A stretch of 64,000 nt of DNA from Pseudomonas karstica (lineage in GTDB: Bacteria; Pseudomonadota; Gammaproteobacteria; Pseudomonadales; Pseudomonadaceae). Location of the stretch: assembly GCF_009707515.1 (NCBI RefSeq), contig NZ_WLYI01000027.1, positions 1 to 64,000 of the forward strand, written 5' to 3'. Shown here piece after piece: positions 17,680-26,829 of the stretch (within the stretch, counting starts at the first letter, position 1; the number at the start of each line of letters is the position of its first letter). Below the pieces are notes generated by a model. It was not told where the DNA came from and did not search any database. It saw only the letters and a list, made by a program, of their open reading frames with translations. The translations under genes and the position numbers were made by a program.

Positions 17680-18845
17680 TGCACGGCCTCCAGGATGCTC
17701 ACGTAGTTGGTTACTGCTGCGCCGCCCATGTTGAACACCCCGGCGCGATCAGCCTTGGGCAGTTGCATGTCGCCGGCCTGGCCGGTGAGCTGCATGGCCG
17801 CCATCACGTGCATCGACACACCGGTGGCACCGATGGGGTGGCCCTTGGACTTGAGGCCGCCCGAAGGGTTGATCGGCAGGCGGCCGTCCTTGCGGCTGAT
17901 GCCGTCGGCGATGACGCGTGCGCCCTGGCCACGTTCGGCCAGGCCCATGGCTTCGTATTCCAGCAACTCGGCGATGGTGAAGCAGTCGTGGGTCTCGACC
18001 AGCGACAGATCGGCCAGGCTCAGCTCGGCGGTCTGCAGGGCCTGTTGCCAGGCGCGGGCGGCGCCTTCGAAGTACGTTGGGTCGCGCTTGGACAGCGGCA
18101 TGTAATCGTTGACCTGCACGGCGGCACGCAAGCGCACGGCATGACGGCGATCGCCCATCAGGTCGGCGCGACTGATCACCAGGGCGGCCGATCCATCGGT
18201 GATCAGCGAGCAATCGGTACGCTTCAGTGGCCCGGCCACGAAAGGATTTTTTTCTGATGGATTACGGCAGAAGTCATAACCGAAATCCCGTCGCATATGG
18301 GCGTACGGGTTCAGGACTCCGTTGGCGTGGTTCTTTGCGGCAATCATCGCCAGCGCATCGGATTGGTCGCCGTAACGCTCGAAATAGCTTTGTGCAATAT
18401 TGCCGAACACCCCGGCAAAGCCCCCCTCGATGTCGGCTTCTTCCTTGGCGTAGCAGCACTTGAGCAGGATCTTGCCGACTTCGACGGTGGGCAGGGTATT
18501 CATCTTCTCGAAGCCCACCACCAGCGCGTGCTTACTCTGGCCGCTGAGCACGGCTTGCAGCGCCGAGTGGATCGCGGCGGAGCCGGTGGAACAGGCATTT
18601 TCCACGCGAACCGAGGGTGTGAAGCGCAATTGCGGAATATGGTTGGCCAGCAGGGCCGAAGGAAAGTCCTGATACAAAAAGCCGGCGTTGAAGTGGCCAA
18701 CGTGGACGGAATCGATCTGTTCCGGCGCGATGTCGGCATGCGTCAAGGCGCCAAGGGCAGCCTCGGCCATCATCAGTTCTGGGTCGAGTTGGTCGAATTT
18801 GCCGAATGGCGAGTGATACCAGCCAGTAATAACGGGCGATCGCAT
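17676..18845 (-). CDS. Thiolase-family acetyl-CoA acetyltransferase (SCP-x type)
   Basis: 389 residues of the thiolase superfamily. The nucleophile is in VENACSTGSAA (Cys 85), and the C-terminal region has PINPSGGLKSKGHPIGATG with the catalytic His, plus FNMGGAAVTNYV. It belongs to the SCP-x branch, which often works with a DUF35 OB-fold protein; no DUF35 gene is present, and two PCC proteins occupy that place in the operon. Start at 18845 after AAGGACC. It is the first gene of a four-gene sigma54 operon (promoter 18884-18899) and should cleave or form a 3-oxoacyl-CoA. Confidence 0.9.
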   Translation of the reverse strand: MRSPVITGWYHSPFGKFDQLDPELMMAEAALGALTHADIAPEQIDSVHVGHFNAGFLYQDFPSALLANHIPQLRFTPSVRVENACSTGSAAIHSALQAVLSGQSKHALVVGFEKMNTLPTVEVGKILLKCCYAKEEADIEGGFAGVFGNIAQSYFERYGDQSDALAMIAAKNHANGVLNPYAHMRRDFGYDFCRNPSEKNPFVAGPLKRTDCSLITDGSAALVISRADLMGDRRHAVRLRAAVQVNDYMPLSKRDPTYFEGAARAWQQALQTAELSLADLSLVETHDCFTIAELLEYEAMGLAERGQGARVIADGISRKDGRLPINPSGGLKSKGHPIGATGVSMHVMAAMQLTGQAGDMQLPKADRAGVFNMGGAAVTNYVSILEAVQ

Positions 18846-18883
18846 AAGGGGGTCCTTGCGTGAATGTTGTTTACAAGGGCGAT

Positions 18884-18899
18884 AGCAAGAGCGGTGCCA
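18884..18899 (-). promoter_or_regulatory. Sigma54 (-24/-12) promoter of the thiolase operon
   Basis: On the minus strand TGGCAC, five bases (CGCTC), TTGCT: an exact consensus match with the same first and last elements as the TRAP promoter. It lies about 40 bp upstream of the thiolase start. Confidence 0.85.
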
Positions 18900-18996
18900 A
18901 GGATTGGCGAGGAGGACGCAGGCCTTATGGCGCGGGCGTTTTCGGGAAACACACGATGCCCAGGCAGATGTCACCTGGGAATCAGAGGGAGACACT

Positions 18997-19011
18997 ATGG
19001 GAGACACCTGT
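18997..19011. promoter_or_regulatory. Candidate sigma54 enhancer site, copy 2
   Basis: ATGGGAGACACCTGT, identical to 7748-7762, about 100 bp upstream of the thiolase -24 element. A partial copy, GGGAGACACT, precedes it directly (18988-18997), giving two GGGAGACAC units 12 bp apart, and an inverted relative (GTCACCTGGGA) lies at 18970-18980. Confidence 0.6.
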
Positions 19012-19100
19012 CGCTTCAGATGAGTGTTCTTGGCGAGGTGCTTTGGCAGGATTGATGCGAGTAGCGGGCGCTGGGGGTTACGCCATGATCAAATGCCCCT

Positions 19101-20009
19101 TCAGGCCGTTTGTTGCTCGCGAGAGGCTTGCGCGCTGGCCTGTTGTGCACTCTCGATGAACGTCGCGATGCAGGGGTTGTGATTGTCTTCCTTCCACACC
19201 GCCACCACTTCGATAACTGGCGCATCGCGTAACGGTTTAAACGTGGTGGTGGCCAGGCGCATGTTGCACATCGAGCGCGGCACGATCGCAATCCCCAAGC
19301 CTTCGCCCACCAGGTTGACGATGGTTTGCTGCATGTTGATTTCCAGTCCGATGTTCGGGGTCACACCGTGCTGCAGGCAGTAGTTGAAGATTATGTCGTG
19401 CAGCGCCGGAGCGATCCGCCGTGGCACGATGATGAAGGTTTCCCCGGCCAGTTCGCGTGGGTCGATCACCGATTGTGCGAGCAACCGATGACCCGGTGGC
19501 AGCACCACGGTCATTTCTTCTCGAAAGAGGGTCACGGTTTCGAGCCCGGAGCAGTCCTGTGGGCGGTACATGATTGCCACGTCCTTGCTGCCGCTGCTGA
19601 TGTCCTGGGCCAGGTCCAGCGGCAAGGTCTCGGTCAGCTTGAGGCTCACCTGCGGAAACTGCGCAGCGTAGCGCCGGGTAATCGCCGGGGTCACGCTGTA
19701 AGCCGTCGACATCATGAAACCCACCGAGAGTTCGCCCGCCGCCCCCCGCGCTGCAGCCAGGGCGTTGCGCTTGGCCTGCTCGAACGCGGCAAATACGGTG
19801 CCGGTATCCAGGTAAAAGCGCTGCCCGGCCTCGGTCAGCTCTACCCGTCGGCGTGAACGATCGAACAGCTTGACCCCCAGCTCTTCCTCCAACAATGCGA
19901 TCTGTCGCGACAGCGGCGGCTGGGAGATATGCAAGCGCTCAGCGGCACGACCGAAGTGCAGTGTTTCTGCCAGTGTGCGGAAATATTGCAAATGGCGGAG
20001 CTCGATCAT
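19101..20009 (-). CDS. LysR-family transcriptional regulator
   Basis: 302 residues: N-terminal winged helix-turn-helix (MIELRHLQYFRTLAETLHFGRAAERLHISQPPLSRQIALLEEELGVKLFDRSRR) and a C-terminal periplasmic-binding-like effector domain (SVGFMMSTAYSV, AIMYRPQ, GLGIAIVPRSM). The N-terminal region resembles the BenM/CatM group, which sense aromatic or dicarboxylic acids, but this is only a resemblance. It is divergent from the sigma54 activator gene, and the 153-bp AT-rich gap between them is the likely binding site. It may control that activator in response to the pathway inducer. Start at ATG 20009 by family length. Confidence 0.9.
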   Translation of the reverse strand: MIELRHLQYFRTLAETLHFGRAAERLHISQPPLSRQIALLEEELGVKLFDRSRRRVELTEAGQRFYLDTGTVFAAFEQAKRNALAAARGAAGELSVGFMMSTAYSVTPAITRRYAAQFPQVSLKLTETLPLDLAQDISSGSKDVAIMYRPQDCSGLETVTLFREEMTVVLPPGHRLLAQSVIDPRELAGETFIIVPRRIAPALHDIIFNYCLQHGVTPNIGLEINMQQTIVNLVGEGLGIAIVPRSMCNMRLATTTFKPLRDAPVIEVVAVWKEDNHNPCIATFIESAQQASAQASREQQTA

Positions 20010-20162
20010 GATGCTCTCAAAGGTATCAATAGATGATTTATTATGGATTGGAAAATATAAGTACGCCTGGTTTATTGTCATTCAACGCCATATCGACGGC
20101 TGCATCACAAGTGCGGTGAGTCGACATAGTCACGAGCTATACAATAATAAAAGGTGACGCTG

Positions 20163-21233
<1,071 letters not shown>

Positions 21234-21264
21234 CTGTTTCCAACGTCTGATTTTCATTGAAAAA

Positions 21265-21294
21265 CCGGCCGTTTCCCGTTTATCGGGAAGGCCG
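21265..21294. other. Strong hairpin upstream of the second SDR gene
   Basis: CGGCCGTTTCCCG and CGGGAAGGCCG pair around a TTTAT loop with a small bulge. On the plus strand no T run follows; on the minus strand GTTTTTC follows, which resembles a terminator although no minus-strand gene needs one. It may separate the activator transcript from the SDR gene at 21324. Confidence 0.45.
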
Positions 21295-21323
21295 ACCTGC
21301 GTCCAGATCAAGGGATAACAATA

Positions 21324-22106
21324 ATGAGTGCCTCTGCCAATTTTGCGCCGATCAGTTTTTCCCTCGAGGGCCGTAACGCGCTCGTCACCGGTGCTGCCCG
21401 CGGGATCGGCTACGCCATCGCCGTCGCCCTGGGGCAATGCGGTGCACGGGTCGCTATCTGTGATCTCGACCATGACGCCGCCGAACGCGCGGCGGCACAG
21501 TTGGGCGAGTTGGGTATCCATGCCATTGGCCTGGGAGTGGATGTTGCCGATGAGCAACAGGTGGATGCGATGGTGAGCCAGGTCGGGCGTGCGCTGGGGA
21601 GCATCGATATTCTGGTCAACAACGCCGGCATCGTGTCGACCGCACCGCTATTAGAGGTGAGCGCGGCCGAATGGAAGCGTGTCATGGCGATCGACCTGAA
21701 CAGTGTTTTCTACTGCGCCAAGGCGGTACTGCCCGGCATGATGGCCCGCCGCTCGGGGCGGATTATCAATATCGCCTCGGTCGCTGGGAAACGCGGTGGT
21801 GGCCTGCTGGGCAACAGCTGTTATGCCGCCGCCAAAGGCGGTGTGATTGCCTTGACCAAAGGGCTGGCGCGGGAAGCCGGGCCGTTCAACATCACCGCCA
21901 ATGCGGTATCGCCGGCGCTGACCGATACTGAAATGACCAGCACCCTGAGTGCCGAGGCGCGGGCTCGGGTGTTGGTGGACATGCCGTTGGGACGTGCTGG
22001 GACACCACGAGATATCGCCGCTGCTGTTTGTTTCCTGGCATCGGATGCGGCGAGTTTCGTGACCGGGGAAATCATGGACGTGGACGGTGGGTACATGCGC
22101 GATTAA
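21324..22106 (+). CDS. Short-chain dehydrogenase/reductase, second copy
   Basis: 260 residues, classical SDR. Cofactor motif VTGAARGIGYAIA with an Asp after the second strand (ICDLDHD), which favours NAD(H). NNAGIVS, active-site Ser in INIASVAGK, Tyr/Lys in YAAAKGG, and the C-terminal DVDGGYMRD. It lies 90 bases downstream of the sigma54 activator and converges with the AEC transporter gene. It is similar in length to the SDR at 10907 but differs in many positions, so a different step or substrate is likely. Confidence 0.9.
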   Translation: MSASANFAPISFSLEGRNALVTGAARGIGYAIAVALGQCGARVAICDLDHDAAERAAAQLGELGIHAIGLGVDVADEQQVDAMVSQVGRALGSIDILVNNAGIVSTAPLLEVSAAEWKRVMAIDLNSVFYCAKAVLPGMMARRSGRIINIASVAGKRGGGLLGNSCYAAAKGGVIALTKGLAREAGPFNITANAVSPALTDTEMTSTLSAEARARVLVDMPLGRAGTPRDIAAAVCFLASDAASFVTGEIMDVDGGYMRD

Positions 22107-22167
22107 GCGGTTACCGAGGGTAGGGCGCGCCCGCTGCAGGATCATCGAAACCCTGTAGCGAGGTACT

Positions 22168-23106
22168 TTATTGATGCGGTATCCACGCCAGGATCACTGA
22201 CACCGTTAGCAACGAACATAATGTCGAAATCAGGATTGTGCGCGACATGGTGTTCGCCTCCCGGCCAAACAATTCCGCCAGCATAAAGGGCCCGTTGCCC
22301 ACCGGTAATGCGCTTAGCAGCAGAGCCGCCCAGGCCCACATTGGCGGCAATTCGAACACCCAGAACACCAAGGCCCCAGTCACCGCTGGCTGTACCAATA
22401 ACTTCATTGTGACCAGCATGCCCAGGGTCTGGCCGTTGACCTTGTGTGAGTGGGTGGCGGCCAGGAATAAACCAATGGAGACCAGTGCGCAGGGGCCCGC
22501 TGCTGCGCCGAGAAACTGGAACAACTGCTGCACGCCGGTGGGCAGCACCACACCGCTCCACGCCACCAGGCAACCCAGTACCGGCGCCACCATGATCGGG
22601 TTGCGCAGCAGCGAACCGCCGACCTTGGCCAGCGTTCGGCCCAAATGTTTTTCGCTCTGGCGAAACATCTCGATCATCACAATCGCCAGGGCGAACAGCA
22701 GGCAGGCGGTCATCAAGGTACCGATCACGGCTGGCGCGATACCCGCCTCACCGAACGTCAGCAGGCACAGCGGAATGCCCAGGAACCCGGAGTTGGGATA
22801 GGCGGCGCCCAACGCATCGATAGTGGCGTCGATGAAGTGCGCCTTCTTGCGCAGCCGCAGCCACAAAGTCACCAGGAACACTACAGCCATGCCCAGGGCG
22901 AAAGCGGCGACGAAACGCAGGTTGAGTGCCTGCACCGAGGCCAGTCGAGACATCGACTCAAACAGCAGGGCTGGCAACCCGAGATAAATGACAAAGCGGT
23001 TGAGCTCGGTGGACGCATTGGGCCCAAGGATGCCGCGTCGGCGGCAGAAGAAGCCGACAAAAATCAGACTGAATACTGGAAAGGCAACATTGAAGATGGC
23101 GAGCAT
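22168..23106 (-). CDS. AEC-family (auxin efflux carrier-like) transporter
   Basis: 312 residues with about ten hydrophobic segments, typical of the AEC family. Family blocks are FVIYLGLPALLFESM, NSGFLGIPL and ALVSIGLFLAA, and a conserved Pro near the C-terminus in ALPVGNGPFML. Bacterial relatives move malonate, malate, lactate or similar anions. It is the last gene of the GntR, phyH, SDR, AEC operon and could export an end product or import another substrate. The direction of transport cannot be inferred from sequence. Confidence 0.85.
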   Translation of the reverse strand: MLAIFNVAFPVFSLIFVGFFCRRRGILGPNASTELNRFVIYLGLPALLFESMSRLASVQALNLRFVAAFALGMAVVFLVTLWLRLRKKAHFIDATIDALGAAYPNSGFLGIPLCLLTFGEAGIAPAVIGTLMTACLLFALAIVMIEMFRQSEKHLGRTLAKVGGSLLRNPIMVAPVLGCLVAWSGVVLPTGVQQLFQFLGAAAGPCALVSIGLFLAATHSHKVNGQTLGMLVTMKLLVQPAVTGALVFWVFELPPMWAWAALLLSALPVGNGPFMLAELFGREANTMSRTILISTLCSLLTVSVILAWIPHQ

Positions 23107-23177
23107 CGCCGCACGTGTCCTTACCGCCGCGGTGAGCCACGGCAGATAGCGAAGAGAAAAAGCTGGCGCGTCCGGAT

Positions 23178-23975
23178 TCAGGCGCAGCGCAGGGTCAGGC
23201 CGCCATCAACCACCAGGTTGGTACCGGTGATGTAACGCGCGGCATCGGAGGCCAAAAATAGCGCGGCGTGAGCCACGTCCCAGGCATCGCCCATAAAACC
23301 CATGGGGCATTGCGCGTGACGGGTGTCGAGCATGGCTTGAACCTCACCGCCGTAGGCCTTGGTCAGCGATGCGCTGACCATCGGTGTGTTCATGAACCCG
23401 GGCGACACGCAGTTGGCGCGGATGCCCAGTGGCGCGTACTGAACCGCAATGTTCTGGGTGAAGGCAATCATCGCCGCCTTGGTCGCTGAATAGCCGACAT
23501 AGGGGAAGCCCAGCCAATGGGTTGCGGCAATCGAGGCGATGTTGACGATGGCGCCGCGTTTCTGTGCCTCCATCACCGGCAGGGCGTACTTGCAAGTCAG
23601 AAACAGGCTGGTCTGGTTGACGGCCAACAAGCGGTTCCAGCTCTCTTCGCTGGCCTCCACCGGGCCGCCGGTTTCGGCGATACCAACGTTGTTGTGCAGC
23701 ACGTCCAGGCGACCGAAATGATCCTGCGCAGCCTCGACCATACGGCGCATGTCGGCTGAGTTGGAAACATCGCCGGTGAATACTTCGCAGGTGCCGCCTT
23801 CTTCGCGAATAATGGCGCAAGTGGCTTCGGCCGATTGCAGGTCACGGTCCACCGCCAGTAGCCTGGCGCCTTCGCGTGCATACAACACCGCCGCCGCCCG
23901 ACCATTACTCCAGCCCTCGGCGATGGCGCCAGCGCCCGTGACGATTACAACTTTATCGCGCATGGAATCGTTCAT
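23178..23975 (-). CDS. Short-chain dehydrogenase/reductase with extended glycine motif
   Basis: 265 residues. The cofactor loop is expanded (VTGAGAIAEGWSNGRAA) in place of TGxxxGxG, a feature of one SDR subgroup. The rest is standard: HNNVGIAE, Ser in VNIASIAAT, Tyr/Lys in YVGYSATKAA, and VVDGGLTLRCA at the end. It lies between the PhyH dioxygenase (61 bases upstream) and the AEC transporter (71 bases downstream), so it probably oxidises the hydroxyl group made by the dioxygenase. Confidence 0.88.
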   Translation of the reverse strand: MNDSMRDKVVIVTGAGAIAEGWSNGRAAAVLYAREGARLLAVDRDLQSAEATCAIIREEGGTCEVFTGDVSNSADMRRMVEAAQDHFGRLDVLHNNVGIAETGGPVEASEESWNRLLAVNQTSLFLTCKYALPVMEAQKRGAIVNIASIAATHWLGFPYVGYSATKAAMIAFTQNIAVQYAPLGIRANCVSPGFMNTPMVSASLTKAYGGEVQAMLDTRHAQCPMGFMGDAWDVAHAALFLASDAARYITGTNLVVDGGLTLRCA

Positions 23976-24036
23976 CGTGGTTGTCCTTTTTATGGCGATG
24001 GCTGCCCGCCGAACACGGCTCGGCGGGCAGCGGGGC

Positions 24037-24825
24037 TCAGGCGACGGCTCGTTGAAACTCGTCGAGACAGGTGTCGTCGAGGGTCTGGATCGGTGTGAAG
24101 TCGCGATGAGCGATGTAGTCCGGGCGCTGGAATTTGCGGATCGCGTTCTCTACCGAGTTGGTGGTGACGTACAGTGTGTTGCGGTCCCATGGCGACAGGT
24201 TCGGCGACGACGCATGCACCAGCGTGCTCTGGAAAATCAACACCGTACCGGCGACGCCTTTGGGCGCGACGATCCCTCCCTGCTCAACCAAATCCGACAC
24301 CTTGGCATTGTCCAGGGTCCACAAGGGATAGCTTGTCGTGGTCAAGTCGTGGCTGGCATCCAGGCGGCCTTCCTTGTGTGAGCGGGGAATGAACATCAGC
24401 GGCCCGTTGAACTCGTTGACGTCGTCGAGGAATATCGCCACGTTCATTGCCCGAGCCTCGGGCATGCCATCATCCTGGTGCCAGGTGCCGAAATCCTGGT
24501 GCCATTGCCAGATATCGCCATTGAACGCAGCTTTGGCATTGATCTTGAACTGGTGCATGTACACCTCGCTGTTCAGCAATTGCCGCGCCGGATCGATCAA
24601 GCGTGGATGGCTGGCCACCCGGGCGAAGACTTCGTCGAAGGTATGAGCGGCGAACACGGTGCGTACCGCGCCACTTTTTTCCTTGACCACTTCGTCACGG
24701 TTCATCTGGTACAGCGCTGGAAGACGGGATTTCATCAGTGCTGCTTCCTGTTGTGAAAACAGGCTCGGCAGCAGGATGTAGCCTTCTTCGTCATAAGCCT
24801 TGATTTGTTCTTGTGTCAGCTTCAT
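24037..24825 (-). CDS. PhyH-family iron/2-oxoglutarate dioxygenase, ectoine-hydroxylase-like
   Basis: 262 residues. The iron ligands are H109 and D111 in WQWHQDFGTWHQDDGMP and H204 in TLVHASSPNLSPWDR, with R215 as the 2-oxoglutarate-binding residue. The HxD block closely resembles the ectoine hydroxylase signature (WHSDFETWHxEDG), as does NVAIFLDDVNEFNGPLMFIP. No ectoine synthesis gene is in the window, so it probably hydroxylates another small acid. It follows the GntR gene by 27 bases and precedes an SDR, forming a hydroxylate-then-oxidise pair. Confidence 0.87.
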   Translation of the reverse strand: MKLTQEQIKAYDEEGYILLPSLFSQQEAALMKSRLPALYQMNRDEVVKEKSGAVRTVFAAHTFDEVFARVASHPRLIDPARQLLNSEVYMHQFKINAKAAFNGDIWQWHQDFGTWHQDDGMPEARAMNVAIFLDDVNEFNGPLMFIPRSHKEGRLDASHDLTTTSYPLWTLDNAKVSDLVEQGGIVAPKGVAGTVLIFQSTLVHASSPNLSPWDRNTLYVTTNSVENAIRKFQRPDYIAHRDFTPIQTLDDTCLDEFQRAVA

Positions 24826-24852
24826 GAATGCCTCCAGGGGTAAGTCCGCAGG

Positions 24853-25551
24853 TCAGGCCTGCTTTAGTTTTGTCGCGTGTTCCGAGCCCTCCAGAATCCG
24901 CGCCAGATGTTCTGCAGCCGTTTCGGCGTGCTGTTGGGCAAGCCGCCCGGCCAGTTCTTCATTGCCATCGAAAATGGCACCAAGGATGGCTTCGTGTTCA
25001 TCCCATACGCCCTCGAACGTGCGTACGTCGTTCTGAAGAATCGAACTCATGGTCCGGCGGATGTGGTGCCAGTGCAGGGCGGTGGTCTGGGCGATCACCG
25101 GGTTGCCGGACATTTCATAGATGAACTGGTGGAATGCCATGTCGAGGCGCACCAGCGCGCTAGTGTCATTGGCAGTGGCAGCTGCCCGGCCCTGACTGAC
25201 CAGTTTGTCGGCGATGAGCTTGAGTTTTTCTGCAGTGTTTTGCCGGACAAGTCGTGCGGCGCTGCGTGCCGCGAGTGCGTCCAGGGCGGCGCGCACTTGA
25301 TACAGCTGCACCAGCTTTTGCGGGTCGAGTGGCGTGACGATCACCCCTTTGCGGCCGTGGTCTTCAATAAAGCCTTCGCGCTTGAGGATCTGGAAAGCCT
25401 GAAGGATCGGCTGGCGTGAAACCCCCAGTTGTGCAGCCAGGCCTTCCTGCGTCACGCGCTCATTAGGCTGCAGCGTCCCCTCGCAAATGGCGTCCAGAAT
25501 GGCGTCGTAGACTTGTTCGATCAGGTGCGCCGGGGTATTGAGCTTTTGCAT
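24853..25551 (-). CDS. GntR-family (FadR/FCD) transcriptional regulator
   Basis: 232 residues: GntR winged helix-turn-helix (ITQEGLAAQLGVSRQPILQAFQILKREGFIE) and an all-helical FCD ligand domain with its metal-binding His/Asp residues (DMAFHQFIYEMSG, H in HWHHIRR, ending HAETAAEHLARIL). FCD regulators usually respond to carboxylic acids. It is the first gene of its operon and divergent from the second TRAP receptor. The perfect palindrome at 25573-25584 between them is its probable operator, so it likely controls itself, phyH-SDR-AEC and dctP copy 2. Confidence 0.9.
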   Translation of the reverse strand: MQKLNTPAHLIEQVYDAILDAICEGTLQPNERVTQEGLAAQLGVSRQPILQAFQILKREGFIEDHGRKGVIVTPLDPQKLVQLYQVRAALDALAARSAARLVRQNTAEKLKLIADKLVSQGRAAATANDTSALVRLDMAFHQFIYEMSGNPVIAQTTALHWHHIRRTMSSILQNDVRTFEGVWDEHEAILGAIFDGNEELAGRLAQQHAETAAEHLARILEGSEHATKLKQA

Positions 25552-25572
25552 GATGCTTCCCTGTTTTCGTGT

Positions 25573-25584
25573 TCTGTATACAGA
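25573..25584. promoter_or_regulatory. Probable GntR/FCD operator
   Basis: TCTGTATACAGA is a perfect 12-bp palindrome 22 bp from the GntR start and 68 bp from the dctP copy 2 start. Its core TGTATACA matches known operators of the FadR subfamily (VanR type, TTGTATACAA). I saw no other TGTATACA in an intergenic region of the locus; a spaced version, TGTAT-TAA-ATACA, lies at 7825-7837 before dctP copy 1. Confidence 0.7.
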
Positions 25585-25651
25585 CTACAAATCTATCGCT
25601 ATGCTGTCAATGCACTCTTTTATCCATAAAAATATCAAGTGGAGAGTCATC

Positions 25652-26683
25652 ATGACCGGCATCTCACGTCGTCGATTTGTCCAAACCCTGTCCCTTGCCT
25701 CAGCCGCCTTGCTGGCCGCCGGATCGGGCCTGTACAGCGAAAACAGTCGTGCTGCAGAGTTTCGGCTGAAGTTCGCCAACAACTTGCCCCTGAACCACCC
25801 CATGAATGTCCGTGCCCGCGAGGCCGCCAAGCGTATTGCCGAGGAGTCCCAAGGCAGTGTCGCGCTGCAAGTCTTTCCCAGCAGCCAATTGGGCGGCGAC
25901 ACCGACATGCTCGCCCAGGCGCGTTCCGGGGCCATCGACTTCTATGCAGGCCCACCGGTCATTTTGGGCACCCTGATACCTTCCGCACAGATCAGCGCAG
26001 TGGGTTTCGCGTTCAAGGATTACGACCAGGTATGGGCGGCGATGGACGGCGAACTGGGCGCGCATATCCGCACCGAGATTGCCAAGAGCGAGGTGTTATT
26101 TGCCTTCGAAAAAATCTGGGACAACGGCTTTCGAGTCACGACCACCAGTAGCCGGCCAATTGCGACACCCGCTGACTTGATGGGCATGAAACTACGGGTC
26201 CCGCCAAGCCCGATCATCATGTCGATGTTCCGCAGCTTCGAGGCCGCACCGGCGAGCATCAACTTCTCCGAGGTTTATTCCGCTTTGCAGACCCGTATTG
26301 TTGAAGGTCAGGAAAACCCGCTGACATTGCTCGCTTCCGCCAAGTTGTATGAAGTGCAGAAATATTGCTCGATGACCAACCACATGTGGGATGGCTTCTG
26401 GATTCTTGGCAATCAATCGAAGTTTGCCGCGCTGCCCGAGCCGGTGCAGGCCCTTGTGACGAAGCATATCAACGAGGCCGGGGTGAACATGCGCGCCGAT
26501 CTGCGAACGATGCAGTTGGACGTCATCGAGGTGCTGACCAGCAAGGGACTGATCTTGAGTAACGTCGCCCCCGAGGCTTTCCGCCAGAAGCTGCGTGATG
26601 CGGGCTACTACTCCCAGTGGCGCGAAACGTTTGGGGAGAAACCGTGGGCGTTGTTGGAGAAAATAAGTGGGTCGTTGGCTTGA
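25652..26683 (+). CDS. TRAP transporter solute-binding protein (DctP family), orphan copy 2
   Basis: 343 residues, the same length as the receptor at 7982, and it aligns without gaps. Tat signal SRRRFVQTLSLASAALLAAG; AAEFRLKFANNLP; FPSSQLGGDTDMLAQARSGAIDF; carboxylate-binding Arg in MKLRVPPSPIIM; INFSEVYSALQTRIVEGQEN is identical in both. No permease genes flank it, so it probably docks on the single DctQM fusion at 9010-10893. It is divergent from the GntR regulator and its promoter overlaps the palindrome at 25573. The longer open frame from 25538 is rejected because it would put about 38 residues before the Tat signal. Confidence 0.93.
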   Translation: MTGISRRRFVQTLSLASAALLAAGSGLYSENSRAAEFRLKFANNLPLNHPMNVRAREAAKRIAEESQGSVALQVFPSSQLGGDTDMLAQARSGAIDFYAGPPVILGTLIPSAQISAVGFAFKDYDQVWAAMDGELGAHIRTEIAKSEVLFAFEKIWDNGFRVTTTSSRPIATPADLMGMKLRVPPSPIIMSMFRSFEAAPASINFSEVYSALQTRIVEGQENPLTLLASAKLYEVQKYCSMTNHMWDGFWILGNQSKFAALPEPVQALVTKHINEAGVNMRADLRTMQLDVIEVLTSKGLILSNVAPEAFRQKLRDAGYYSQWRETFGEKPWALLEKISGSLA

Positions 26684-26829
26684 TCGACCCACCTGCCCCA
26701 TACAACGGTTTGAAGGCTGTAAGCGGTGCCTACCTTGTAGGCGAATTGCTCATGACATGGTGGTCGATGCCAGGCTTGCGCGGCGGGCTGCGCTTGTCGA
26801 GGCGTTCGGCCTACTTCACTCGCTAGCCT

